From Nocardia mikamii NBRC 108933 (GTDB lineage Bacteria > Actinomycetota > Actinomycetes > Mycobacteriales > Mycobacteriaceae): 64,000 nucleotides of DNA. The stretch is taken from positions 182,407-246,406 of the forward strand of contig NZ_BDCM01000017.1 of NCBI RefSeq assembly GCF_001613505.1. The letters are read 5' to 3'. A program made the translations under genes and the position numbers. Shown here one piece after another: positions 44,158 through 53,295 of the stretch; the stretch's first letter is position 1, and each line of letters starts with the position of its first letter. The notes beneath the pieces were generated by a model. That model had not been told where the DNA came from. It saw only the letters and a list, made by a program, of their open reading frames with translations, and ran no database searches.

Positions 44158-44924
44158 CTACGCTCTCCCACCGTAATCTGCTGCGCCACAACCCGGTACA
44201 GCTCGTCGATGACCTGGTCCATGCTCAGCTCGCTGGTGTCGACCTGCACCGCGTCCGCGGCCGGGCGCAGCGGCGAGACCGCGCGGGTGGAATCCAGATT
44301 GTCGCGGCGCTGCACATCGGCGAGCACCGCCTCGTAATCGTCGCCGCGGCCCTCGGCGATGTTCTGCTGATTGCGCCGCGCCGCGCGGGCCTGCGCCGAC
44401 GCGGTCAGATAGATCTTGGCATCGGCGTCGGGCAGCACGACCGTGCCGATATCGCGGCCTTCGACCACGATGCGCCCGGCCGCGGCCGCGATCTCGCGCT
44501 GCAGCGCGACGAGCTGCGTCCGTACCTCGGCCACCGCGGAAACGGCGGAGACCGCCTTGGTCACCGCGTCGCCTCGAATCTCGGACGAGACGTCCTCACC
44601 GTCGAGTTCGATCAGCTCGTGGCCGGGATCGGTGCCGATGGTCAGCGGCAGATCCTTGACCGCGGCCGCGATCTCGGCCGGATCGGTCAGCTCGACACCG
44701 CTGCGCAGCACCCGCAGCGTCGCGACGCGGTACATCGCGCCGGTGTCGAGATAGCGTGCGCCGAGCCGCGACGCGAGACGGCGCGACACACTCGACTTGC
44801 CGGTGCCCGAAGGCCCGTCCATGGCGACGACGAGTTCCGCGCCAGGGATGCCGTCGCCGATGCCGGATTCCACCACGTCACGGCCTCCTCGGATCCGATC
44901 GTCCAGGATGTCCACACCACTCAC
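44154..44924 (-). CDS. cmk: Cytidylate kinase
   Basis: A 256-aa nucleoside monophosphate kinase phosphorylating CMP/dCMP. P-loop GPSGTGKSS near residue 37, YLDTGAMYR and VVEGRDIGTVVLP are diagnostic. The first 28 residues before the P-loop are longer than in E. coli. GTG start overlaps the rluB stop (GTGA), and its own stop overlaps der. Confidence 0.96.
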   Translation of the reverse strand: MSGVDILDDRIRGGRDVVESGIGDGIPGAELVVAMDGPSGTGKSSVSRRLASRLGARYLDTGAMYRVATLRVLRSGVELTDPAEIAAAVKDLPLTIGTDPGHELIELDGEDVSSEIRGDAVTKAVSAVSAVAEVRTQLVALQREIAAAAGRIVVEGRDIGTVVLPDADAKIYLTASAQARAARRNQQNIAEGRGDDYEAVLADVQRRDNLDSTRAVSPLRPAADAVQVDTSELSMDQVIDELYRVVAQQITVGERR

Positions 44925-46453
44925 AACTCCACCGCCTCGTACAACTTCCCGATTTCGTCGCGGCCCAGCACTCGCAGGGTGCCCGACCGTTGATCACCCA
45001 GCGCGACCGGCCCGATATGCGTGCGAACCAGCGCGATCACCGGATACCCGACCTCCGCGAGCAACCGCCGCACGATGTGCTTGCGGCCCTCGTGCAGGAT
45101 CACGCGGACCAGCGTTTTGCCCTCGGCGACCTCGAGCACCTGAAATTTGTCGACCTTCGCCGGGCCGTCCTCGAGTTCGACACCGTCGCGCAGCTGCTTG
45201 CCGACGCCACGCTGCATCTCACCCTGCACCGTCGCCAGATAGGTCTTCGACACCTGGAACGACGGGTGCATCAGCCGATGTGCGAGGTCGCCGTCGTTGG
45301 TGAGCAGCAGCAGACCCTCGGTGTCGGCGTCGAGGCGCCCGACATGGAACAGCCGCTGACCGGCCATGACCCGCTCGGCGACGATATCGCCGACGCAGGG
45401 GCGGCCCATTTCGTCCGACATCGTCGACTGGAAGCCCTTGGGCTTGTTCAGCGCCAGGTAAACCTGCTCGTCGCGAACTACGACGCGGACCCCGTCGACC
45501 CGCACCACGGCGGTATCGGGATCGATGCGCAGGCCCTGTTCGCGCACGACCGCACCGTCGACCTCGACGCGGCCCTGTTCGATGAGCTCTTCGGCCGCAC
45601 GGCGCGAGGCCACGCCCGCCTTGGCGAGCACCTTCTGCAGCCGTTCGCCCTCACCCCACGGCAACTTCTTCGGACCGGATTCCGCGGCCTCGACATGCTG
45701 GTGGCGGGCGGGTTTGGCGAAACTCAGCACGGTCGGCGGAGTCTTGCGCTTCTTCGGCTTCGGGGCGGCCGCGCGAGGGCGACCGGCGGCGGCGCCGCGG
45801 TCCCGCGATCCGGCGGGCGAATCGCCGCGCGACGGGCGGGCATCGCCGCGGCCGTACCGCGAGTCACCGGCCGCTTGGCCGCGAGCGAACCGATCGCCTC
45901 GGCCGTAGCCGCCTTCGGACCGTGAACCACGTCCGGCGCTGTCGCCACCGCGGTTGTAGCTGTCGCCACTGCGGTTGTAGCGATCGTCTCCGCGGCCGGA
46001 GCGGTCAGCGCCGCGCCCGTAGCTGTCGCCGCCGCGCCCGTAGCGGTCCTCTCCTCGGCCGGAGCGGTCGCCACCGCGGCCGTAACTGTCGCCTCCGCGC
46101 CCGTAACGATCGTCCCCTCGACCCGGGCGATCGCCACCGCGGCCGTAACTGTCGCCCCCGCGCGCGTAACGATCATCCCCTCGGCCCGGGCGGTCGCCAC
46201 CGCGGCCGTAGCTGTCGCCCCCACGGCCATAACGGTCGTCCCCACGGCCTGCGCGTGACCCGCGTGTGTCGCCGCCGCGCCCGTAACTGTCCTCCCGGCG
46301 CCCGTACCGGTCGCCGCGCGATCCGCCGCGTCCGTCGTCGGTGCGATCGGGGCGGCCGGCCGCCCCTCGTGCCGTGCGTCCGCCGCCGCGAGGCGGGTCG
46401 CTGTGTCTTTTCCTACGGTCCGGTGTGCCATCTCGGCGAGCGGGTGTATTCAC
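44921..46453 (-). CDS. rluB: 23S rRNA pseudouridine synthase RluB with repetitive N-terminal extension
   Basis: A 510-aa protein. The C-terminal half (about 265-510) is a normal RluB/RsuA enzyme: S4 domain ERLQKVLAKAGVASRRAAEELI and the catalytic motif GRLDADTEGLLLLT with Asp. The N-terminal 250 residues are disordered and Arg/Gly/Asp/Tyr-rich, with about five copies of a 21-residue unit made of heptads like GRGDDRY, GRGGDSY, GRGGDRP. Such extensions could bind RNA or promote condensation. GTG start with AGAGGA upstream. Confidence 0.9.
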   Translation of the reverse strand: MNTPARRDGTPDRRKRHSDPPRGGGRTARGAAGRPDRTDDGRGGSRGDRYGRREDSYGRGGDTRGSRAGRGDDRYGRGGDSYGRGGDRPGRGDDRYARGGDSYGRGGDRPGRGDDRYGRGGDSYGRGGDRSGRGEDRYGRGGDSYGRGADRSGRGDDRYNRSGDSYNRGGDSAGRGSRSEGGYGRGDRFARGQAAGDSRYGRGDARPSRGDSPAGSRDRGAAAGRPRAAAPKPKKRKTPPTVLSFAKPARHQHVEAAESGPKKLPWGEGERLQKVLAKAGVASRRAAEELIEQGRVEVDGAVVREQGLRIDPDTAVVRVDGVRVVVRDEQVYLALNKPKGFQSTMSDEMGRPCVGDIVAERVMAGQRLFHVGRLDADTEGLLLLTNDGDLAHRLMHPSFQVSKTYLATVQGEMQRGVGKQLRDGVELEDGPAKVDKFQVLEVAEGKTLVRVILHEGRKHIVRRLLAEVGYPVIALVRTHIGPVALGDQRSGTLRVLGRDEIGKLYEAVEL

Positions 46454-46494
46454 GTGGTCCTCTGATCAGTCGACAGGATCCGCTGCGGATCCGG

Positions 46495-47490
46495 TCAATC
46501 CTCGGTGCCGAGATCGATATCCGATTCGGCGGGTTTCTTCAGCTTGGTGTACCGGGGGTCGGTGTCCAGGCTCTCGTTGATCTCATCGATCAGGTCGACG
46601 CCCGGTAGCAGGGGCGCCAGCGACGGGAGTTCCGCCAGCGACGCGAGCCCGATCCGTTCCAGGAACAGTTCGGTGGTGACGTAGAGGGTGCCGTTGGTGT
46701 CGACGTCGGCGCCCGCCTCGGCGATCAGTCCCCGCGCCACCAGGGTGCGGATCACGCCGTCGACGTTCACCCCGCGCACGGCACTCACTCGTGCTCGCGT
46801 AACCGGTTGACGATAGGCGATAACCGCCAAAGTTTCCAAGGCGGCCCTGGTGAGCTTGGACCGCGCCCCGTCCAACAGCATACGTTCGACGTAGGGCGCG
46901 TACTCGGTCCGGGTGTAGAGACGCCATCCGTCGCCCACGTAGCGCAGGTCGATTCCGCTGCCCCGCGCAGTCCATTCCGCCGACATGTCCCGCAACACCC
47001 GCTCGACCCGCGTCGGTGCGTCGGCGACCGCCGCCGCGAGCAGTTCGACCGGCGCCGGCGCGTCCACCACCAGCAGCATCGCCTCGAGCGCCGACCGCAG
47101 TTCCCGATCGTCGAGCGGACGGGAAACCTCCTCGTCGTCCGCGTCATCCCCTGCCGTGGTGCGCGCCTCGCCCGGAGCCTCGGCTTCACCGCCGGGTGGT
47201 CGAATACGCCCAGCCCCCGCGATGCCGTTCTCCGCGACGCCGGACCGAGCCACGGTCTCCGGCGCACCATCGACGCCGGCGGGCGCATCGTCCACAGCAC
47301 CGGAACCGGCAGTCGCGTCCTGAGCGGCGTCGTCGGCGGCCGGTGCGACCGAGTCGGTTCTTGTCGCGGCATCGTCTGCCGGGGCGACAATGGCATCGGC
47401 CCGAGCCTGCTCCGGCGTACCCGCGGCCCCCACAGCGGTCTCGCCTTCGGCCTCCGTGTGATCGGTGGACTGCTCACCGTGCGACATCAT
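46495..47490 (-). CDS. scpB: Segregation and condensation protein ScpB
   Basis: A 331-aa protein. The ScpB winged-helix core (about 130-315) includes LRSALEAMLLVVDAPAPVE, ALETLAVIAYRQPVTRARVSAVRGVNVDGVIRTL and ERIGLASLAELPSLAPLLP. It joins ScpA and SMC in chromosome condensation. The acidic, Ala-rich first 125 residues are probably disordered. ATG overlaps the scpA stop (ATGATG). Confidence 0.94.
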   Translation of the reverse strand: MMSHGEQSTDHTEAEGETAVGAAGTPEQARADAIVAPADDAATRTDSVAPAADDAAQDATAGSGAVDDAPAGVDGAPETVARSGVAENGIAGAGRIRPPGGEAEAPGEARTTAGDDADDEEVSRPLDDRELRSALEAMLLVVDAPAPVELLAAAVADAPTRVERVLRDMSAEWTARGSGIDLRYVGDGWRLYTRTEYAPYVERMLLDGARSKLTRAALETLAVIAYRQPVTRARVSAVRGVNVDGVIRTLVARGLIAEAGADVDTNGTLYVTTELFLERIGLASLAELPSLAPLLPGVDLIDEINESLDTDPRYTKLKKPAESDIDLGTED

Positions 47491-48359
47491 CCGTAGTCCT
47501 CATCGATTGTCACGGGCTCGGCGGGCGCGCCCTCGGCGTCGTCGCCGATCCAGCGCACCGCCAGCGGGCCGAGCGGGTCGGGTTGGTCGAATTCGATCGT
47601 CTTGCCGCGGTAGAGCTCGAGCAGCGCGAGGAAGCGCGCGACGATCTGGATCGGCATCTCGCAGTCGGCGCACAGGTCGTGGAAGGTCGACCACTCCCCC
47701 ACCCCGCGCTTCTTCAGCATCTCCAGAACCAGCGCGGCCTGTTCGGCGACGGAGATGGAATGAGCGTGCAAATGGTCCAGCCCGACCGTCGGCCGCGGCC
47801 GGGGCCGGAACGCGGCCGCGGCGATATCGGCGAAACCCGCCGCGTCGACGCCGAGACTCACCTCCGGCAGCAGGTCCAGGAAGCGTTCCTCCAGCGACAC
47901 CGCCCGCGGATACCGGCGCAACGCGGCGGCCTCGAGCTCACCGAGCAATTCGGCGACCTGTTTGAACGCCCGATATTGCAGCAGCCGCGCGAACAGCAGA
48001 TCGCGCGCTTCCAGCAGTTCCAGGTCGTCGGCATCGGTGACCTCACCGGAGGGCAGCAACCGGGCGGCCTTGAGGTCGAGCAGGGTCGCGGCGACCACCA
48101 GGAATTCGGTGGTCTGATCGAGAATCCGATCCGCCCGCAACGTCGGATCGCGTTCCAGGCTCGCGGTGAGCTCTTTGGTGTAGGCGATGAACTCGTCGGT
48201 GACCTTGTGCAGCGCCACCTCGGTCACATCGAGCCGCCGCTGACTGATCAGCTGCAACAACAGGTCGAACGGACCCTGAAAATTGCTCAGCCGCAGGTGG
48301 AACCCGTCGGGCTTGTTTTCCGGTACGACCTCGGCAGCCGGTGGTCCGGCCTCGCTCAC
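47487..48359 (-). CDS. scpA: Segregation and condensation protein ScpA
   Basis: A 290-aa kleisin. The N-terminal FHLRLSNFQGPFDLLLQLISQRRLDVTEVAL and the C-terminal winged helix (FHDLCADCEMPIQIVARFLALLELYR) are typical. It bridges SMC heads. GTG start overlaps the parA stop by 4 bp (GTGA). Confidence 0.95.
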   Translation of the reverse strand: MSEAGPPAAEVVPENKPDGFHLRLSNFQGPFDLLLQLISQRRLDVTEVALHKVTDEFIAYTKELTASLERDPTLRADRILDQTTEFLVVAATLLDLKAARLLPSGEVTDADDLELLEARDLLFARLLQYRAFKQVAELLGELEAAALRRYPRAVSLEERFLDLLPEVSLGVDAAGFADIAAAAFRPRPRPTVGLDHLHAHSISVAEQAALVLEMLKKRGVGEWSTFHDLCADCEMPIQIVARFLALLELYRGKTIEFDQPDPLGPLAVRWIGDDAEGAPAEPVTIDEDYG

Positions 48360-49327
48360 CGGCCCGACCGGTGGATGACTTCCCGTGCCATCGCCCGATA
48401 CGCTTCCGCGCCACCGGATTTCGGCGCCCAGGTGGTGATCGGCTCACCGGCGACACTGGCATCGGGGAAACGGACGGTCCGGTTGATCACGGTGTCGTAC
48501 ACCAGATCGCCGAACACCTCCACCACCCGGGCCATCACCTGCCGGGAGTGCAGCAATCGCGCATCGAACATGGTGACAACGATGCCCGACAGCGCCAGCC
48601 GCGGGTTGAGCCGGTCCCGCACCTTCTCGACGGTGTCGGTGAGCAGCGCGAGCCCGCGCAGCGAGAAGTATTCGCATTCCATCGGGATGATCACGCCGTC
48701 GGCGCAGGCCAGCGCGTTGACGGTGAGCAGACCCAGCGACGGCTGGCAGTCGATGAGGATGTAGTCGTAGCGATCGCGCAGCGGAGCCAGCGCGCGGCCG
48801 AGGGTCTGTTCCCGCCCGACCTCGTTGACCAGCTGAATTTCGGCCGCCGAGAGATCGATGTTGCTCGGCAGCAGATCCATCCCGTCGACCTTCGTGTTGA
48901 GCAGCACGTCGTCGACGCTCGCCCGGCCCCCGACGAGCAGATTGTGCACGGTCAGGTCCAGGTCGTGGTGGGCCACGCCCAGCCCGGCCGACAGCGCGCC
49001 CTGCGGGTCGAGGTCGACCAGCAACACCCGGCGGCCGTACTCGGCCAGCGCCGCACCGAGATTGATGGTGGAGGTGGTCTTGCCGACGCCGCCCTTCTGA
49101 TTGCACATGGCGACGATCAGGGCGTCACCGTTGCGCGACGACGGGGGTGGTTCGGGAATGTCGCGCAGCGGGCGTCCGGTCGGGCCGAGTTCGGTACCGT
49201 CCGCCACGATGTCGTTCGCCTCCCAGAGTCTGCGGGCCGCCTGTTCGATTCGGAGGCCGGTTCGGATATTCGAAAGCGGTTCTGCCGCAGCGCTGTTCGG
49301 CGGCTCGGCCGGGCCGGCTGTCGTCAT
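48356..49327 (-). CDS. parA: ParA-family chromosome-partitioning ATPase
   Basis: A 323-aa MinD/ParA ATPase with the deviant Walker A KGGVGKTT (after MCNQ), switch I VDLDPQGALSAGLG and Walker B YILIDCQPSLGLLT. It corresponds to the second, scp-linked ParA of actinobacteria (M. tuberculosis Rv1708 position), not the origin-proximal one. ATG 49327 with GGAG; 298 bp of gene-free sequence upstream should hold the operon promoter, but I see no clear elements. Confidence 0.9.
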   Translation of the reverse strand: MTTAGPAEPPNSAAAEPLSNIRTGLRIEQAARRLWEANDIVADGTELGPTGRPLRDIPEPPPSSRNGDALIVAMCNQKGGVGKTTSTINLGAALAEYGRRVLLVDLDPQGALSAGLGVAHHDLDLTVHNLLVGGRASVDDVLLNTKVDGMDLLPSNIDLSAAEIQLVNEVGREQTLGRALAPLRDRYDYILIDCQPSLGLLTVNALACADGVIIPMECEYFSLRGLALLTDTVEKVRDRLNPRLALSGIVVTMFDARLLHSRQVMARVVEVFGDLVYDTVINRTVRFPDASVAGEPITTWAPKSGGAEAYRAMAREVIHRSGR

Positions 49328-49625
49328 GTCCGCTGCTCCTTCAGTTTTCCTGCTCGTTGCCCCGCCGCGCGCTGCGGAACAGCGGGAGGCCGCCACACCG
49401 GACACCGATGTACCGGACCGCCGCAATAGACGCTACCGCCTCCGAGCGCAAGACCCCCGATCGGACACGCTTGGGGAACGCCCCCGATCGTTGCGCACTT
49501 GTGTCATTGCCCGTGCCACAACACCGTGTCCTCACGGCACCAACCGCATTCTGTCGCCTCGAGGGGGTGTTGGGAAACCCTTTGCGGCAATCCGCACTCG
49601 ATATCGCGCCGCCGCTGCCGGCCCG

Positions 49626-50558
49626 TCACCGCGCCCGCGGATGCGCGGTGGCCCACACCTCGTGCAGCGTATTGACCGTGACCAGGGTGTAGATCTGCGT
49701 GGTCGTCACCGAGGCGTGCCCCAGCAACTCCTGCACGACCCGCACGTCGGCGCCCCCGTCGAGCAGATGGGTGGCGAACGAGTGCCGCAGCGTATGCGGC
49801 GACACCGCGGCGCCGATCCCGGCCCGATCGGCCGCGTCCTGCAGAACCTGCCAGGCACTCTGCCGCGAGAGCCGGCCGCCGCGAGCGTTGAGGAACAGGG
49901 CGGGAGTGCCCTTGCCGCGGGCGCCGAGCGCGGGCCGGCCGCGGACCAGGTAGGCGTCGACCGCCGCCAGCGCCGGCCGCCCGATCGGGACCATGCGCTG
50001 TTTACCGCCCTTGCCGTGCAGGACGACCGCGCGACCGGTGGTGTCGATATCGTCGACGGCGAGTCCGACCACCTCCGAGATCCGGGCACCGGTGGAGTAC
50101 AGCAACTCCAGCAAGGCGCGATCCCGCAGCCCGCGCGGCCCGCCGCCGGAACCCGCGTCGTCTCCGCCGCCCGCGGCCTCGAGCAGCCGGGAAATATCTT
50201 CGTACGGAAGCGCTTTCGGCAGTCGCCGAGCCGGTGTCGGCGGCTTCACCCCGTGCGCGACATCGCCGGTGGTCAGTCCTTCGGCGGCCGCGAACCGGTG
50301 CAGGCCGCGCACCGCGACCAGTGCGCGGGCGGCCGAACTGGCGGCCAGCGCCGGATATCCCTGGCCGCCCGCCCGCAGCGAGACGACGAAATCGGCGATC
50401 TGGTTCTCGGTCACCCGGTCCAGATCACCGATATCCCGCTGTCGCAGAAACTCCCGGTATCGCTGCAGATCACGGCGGTAGGCCCTGAGCGTATTGCTCG
50501 CCGCGCCGCGCTCGACCGTCAGATGGTCGAGATAGGCCTGGATCTGCCGCTCCACCAT
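49626..50558 (-). CDS. xerD: Tyrosine recombinase XerD
   Basis: A 310-aa site-specific recombinase (resolves chromosome dimers at dif). The N-terminal core-binding domain starts ERQIQAYLDHLTVERGAASNTLRAYRRDL. The catalytic residues are Arg in GARISEVVGL, the HTLRHSFATHLL box, His in LGHASVTTTQIY and the Tyr nucleophile. ATG 50558 matches the family start; an ATG at 50615 gives 19 extra Arg-rich residues. Confidence 0.93.
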   Translation of the reverse strand: MVERQIQAYLDHLTVERGAASNTLRAYRRDLQRYREFLRQRDIGDLDRVTENQIADFVVSLRAGGQGYPALAASSAARALVAVRGLHRFAAAEGLTTGDVAHGVKPPTPARRLPKALPYEDISRLLEAAGGGDDAGSGGGPRGLRDRALLELLYSTGARISEVVGLAVDDIDTTGRAVVLHGKGGKQRMVPIGRPALAAVDAYLVRGRPALGARGKGTPALFLNARGGRLSRQSAWQVLQDAADRAGIGAAVSPHTLRHSFATHLLDGGADVRVVQELLGHASVTTTQIYTLVTVNTLHEVWATAHPRAR

Positions 50559-50684
50559 GCGTTCACCCGGCCGGTAGCGGCGCGACGACCGCCTGGGCGG
50601 CGGGAACAGCGACATTCACGGTGTCATCATGACAGCAGCCGACGACATTCGTTCGCACGAAACACAGTTCGTGTCCCGAGGTGC

Positions 50685-50714
50685 CCGGCCGGGTGCGGTG
50701 AGGCACCCGGCCGG
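50685..50714. terminator. Hairpin between NUDIX gene and xerD
   Basis: CCGGCCGGGTGC and GCACCCGGCCGG form perfect 12-bp arms with a 6-nt loop, a few bases beyond the NUDIX stop. It ends the pyrG-NUDIX transcript or lowers read-through into xerD. Confidence 0.7.
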
Positions 50715-50720
50715 TTCCGC

Positions 50721-51365
50721 TCAGGCCTGTGCGCGTTCGGCGGCCTTACGCTCGAGCAGCTGCGTCGGCATACCCGGCCACGGCGCGTCGGCGGGCCGCA
50801 GTGTGGTGCCGTTCGCCCGCGCGGCCGAGGCCGCCAGCACGCCGGCCACCGCGGTCGCGTTCTCGATCCGGCCCGACAGCGCGGCGGTCACCGCGTCCTG
50901 CAGCGACATCCGCACTACGGCCAGGTCGGCCTCCTCGTGCTCGGGGTCCGGCCGATCGGTGTCCGACAGCCCGGTCGCGAGATAGATGCGCAGGGCCTCG
51001 TCGGTGAATCCCGGCGACAGCACCACATCCACCAGCGTGGACCATTCCCGTGCCGCCAGCCCGGTCTCCTCGGCGAGTTCGCGTTGCGCGGCCGCCAGCG
51101 GATCCTCACCGGCCTGATCGAGCAGACCGGCGGGCAGCTCCAGCAGCCGCCGCGCGACCGGATGCCGGTACTGGTTGATCAGCACCACGGCGCCGTCGTC
51201 GTCGAGGGCGACGATCGCGACCGCGCCGTGATGCTCGACCACTTCACGTTCGGCGACCCGCCCGCCGGGCATCTCGACCTGGTCCCGGCGCAGCGCGACG
51301 ATCGCCCCGGAATACACGGTTTCGGACCCGACGGTGCGGAAGTCGTGGCTTCCGGGTTCGCTCAC
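50721..51365 (-). CDS. NUDIX hydrolase, ADP-ribose pyrophosphatase type
   Basis: A 214-aa protein with a full Nudix box GLLDQAGEDPLAAAQRELAEETGL in two parts (Gly near residue 66; REL-EET metal site) and the upstream INQYRHPVARRLLELPAG of ADP-ribose pyrophosphatases. It corresponds to Rv1700. GTG overlaps the pyrG stop by 4 bp, so it is coupled to pyrG. Confidence 0.9.
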   Translation of the reverse strand: MSEPGSHDFRTVGSETVYSGAIVALRRDQVEMPGGRVAEREVVEHHGAVAIVALDDDGAVVLINQYRHPVARRLLELPAGLLDQAGEDPLAAAQRELAEETGLAAREWSTLVDVVLSPGFTDEALRIYLATGLSDTDRPDPEHEEADLAVVRMSLQDAVTAALSGRIENATAVAGVLAASAARANGTTLRPADAPWPGMPTQLLERKAAERAQA

Positions 51366-53098
51366 TGCCCGACCCGCTCGGCCTCGTCGGCCTCCTCGCC
51401 GTAGATCTCCACCGGAAGTCGTTCGGCGCCCTTGTATTTCAGCGCCGCGTCGACCAGTCCGGCGAACAGCGGATGCGGCCGGGTCGGCCGGCTCTTGAGC
51501 TCCGGATGCGCCTGGGTGGCCACGAAATACGGGTGCACGTTCGCCGGCAGCTCCACGAACTCGACCAGATGTCCGTCCGGTGAGGTACCCGAGAACCGCA
51601 GTCCGCTCTGGCCGATCTTGTCGCGGTAGGCGTTGTTGACCTCGTACCGGTGCCGATGCCGCTCCGACACCTCGGTGGTGCCGTAGGCCTGCGCGACGAC
51701 CGATCCCTTCTCCAGCACGGCCGGGTAGGCACCCAGCCGCATGGTGCCGCCGAGGTCGGCCTCACCGGCGACCGCCTGAGCCTGGTCGGCCATCGTGGAG
51801 ATCACCGGATGCGTCGTCTCCGGCTCGAATTCGGCGGAGTTGGCATCGTCGAGGCCCACCGAGCGGGCGGCCTCGATCACCACGCACTGCAGTCCCAGGC
51901 ACAGCCCCAGCAGCGGAATGGAGCGGGTGCGCGCGAACCGGATCGCGCCGACCTTGCCCTCGATGCCGCGAATGCCGAAGCCGCCGGGGATCAGCACCGC
52001 GTCCACATCGCCGAGGTGATGTTGCGCGCCCTCTGGGGTCTCGCATTCGTCGGACTGCACCCAGCGGATGTTCACCTTGGCCTTGGCCGCGAAACCACCG
52101 GCCCGCAGCGCCTCGGTCACCGAGAGATACGCGTCCGGCAGGTCGACGTACTTGCCGACCAGCGCGACGGTCACCTCCTCGCGCGGGTTGTGCACGCGGT
52201 CGAGCAGATCGCCCCAGACGGTCCAGTCGACATCGCGGAACGGCAGCCCCAGTTTGCGCACCACGTAGGCGTCGAGGCCCTCGCGGTGCAGCACCTTCGG
52301 GATGTCGTAGATCGACGGCGCGTCCGGCGTGGAGATGCAGGCGTCGACATCGACGTCGCACATCAGCGCGATCTTGTTCTTCAGACCCTGCGGCACCTCC
52401 CGGTCGCAACGCAGGACCAGCGCGTCGGGCTGGATACCGATGTTGCGCAGCGCCGCCACCGAATGCTGCGTGGGTTTGGTCTTCAGCTCGCCAGAGGGCG
52501 CCAGATACGGCACCAGCGTCACGTGCAGGAAGAAGCAGTTGTCCCGGCCGACCTCGTGCCGGATCTGGCGGGCGGCCTCGAGAAACGGCTGGGATTCGAT
52601 ATCGCCGACGGTGCCGCCGATCTCGGTGATCACCACGTCCGGGGTCTGCCCCTGCAGGTCCGGACCACTCATCGCGAGGATGCGGTTCTTGATCTCGTCG
52701 GTGATGTGCGGGATGACCTGCACGGTGTCGCCGAGGTACTCACCGCGCCGCTCCTTGGCGATCACCGTCGAGTAGACCTGCCCGGTGGTGACGTTCGCAT
52801 AACCCGACAGATCTCGATCGAGGAACCGCTCGTAGTGGCCGACGTCGAGGTCGGTTTCGGCGCCGTCCTCGGTCACGAACACCTCGCCGTGCTGGAAGGG
52901 GTTCATGGTGCCGGGGTCGACATTCAGATACGGGTCCAGCTTCTGCATGGTGACCCGCAATCCGCGGGCGGTCAGCAACTGGCCGAGGCTGGAGGCGGTC
53001 AGTCCCTTACCGAGGGAGGAGGCGACACCGCCACTCACGAAGATGTGTTTGGTGGCCGTCTGATGGGGGGAACGCGCCGGAATCCGCGATTGACTCAC
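51362..53098 (-). CDS. pyrG: CTP synthase
   Basis: A 578-aa enzyme converting UTP to CTP with glutamine. The synthase domain begins KHIFVSGGVASSLGKGLTASSLG and contains CDREVPQGLKNKIA; the glutaminase domain has the nucleophile Cys in GLCLGLQCVVIEAA and the His-Glu pair in QAHPELKSRPTRPHPLF. GTG 53098 (with GGAG) fits the family N-terminus; the longer frame upstream is not homologous. Confidence 0.95.
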   Translation of the reverse strand: MSQSRIPARSPHQTATKHIFVSGGVASSLGKGLTASSLGQLLTARGLRVTMQKLDPYLNVDPGTMNPFQHGEVFVTEDGAETDLDVGHYERFLDRDLSGYANVTTGQVYSTVIAKERRGEYLGDTVQVIPHITDEIKNRILAMSGPDLQGQTPDVVITEIGGTVGDIESQPFLEAARQIRHEVGRDNCFFLHVTLVPYLAPSGELKTKPTQHSVAALRNIGIQPDALVLRCDREVPQGLKNKIALMCDVDVDACISTPDAPSIYDIPKVLHREGLDAYVVRKLGLPFRDVDWTVWGDLLDRVHNPREEVTVALVGKYVDLPDAYLSVTEALRAGGFAAKAKVNIRWVQSDECETPEGAQHHLGDVDAVLIPGGFGIRGIEGKVGAIRFARTRSIPLLGLCLGLQCVVIEAARSVGLDDANSAEFEPETTHPVISTMADQAQAVAGEADLGGTMRLGAYPAVLEKGSVVAQAYGTTEVSERHRHRYEVNNAYRDKIGQSGLRFSGTSPDGHLVEFVELPANVHPYFVATQAHPELKSRPTRPHPLFAGLVDAALKYKGAERLPVEIYGEEADEAERVGQ

Positions 53099-53295
53099 GG
53101 AACTCCACGCTAACACGAAAAACGGTTGCGAAACGAATGCCACGCGGGGAACATCGGAGGTCGTCGTGCCGGTTTGTCACTTGCGTCTCATTCACCGCAG
53201 CAACCTCATGACACGGCGACCCGCCGGCACCGATCGCCCGGCACTCGCTCCGACGTGACGGATCATCCGATCGGGTTCGGGGAAGGCGGTCGCGC

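Noticed and set aside
45930..46330. Dense GC-rich repeats resembling an intergenic repeat family
   Set aside because: They lie inside rluB and encode heptads of the N-terminal extension.
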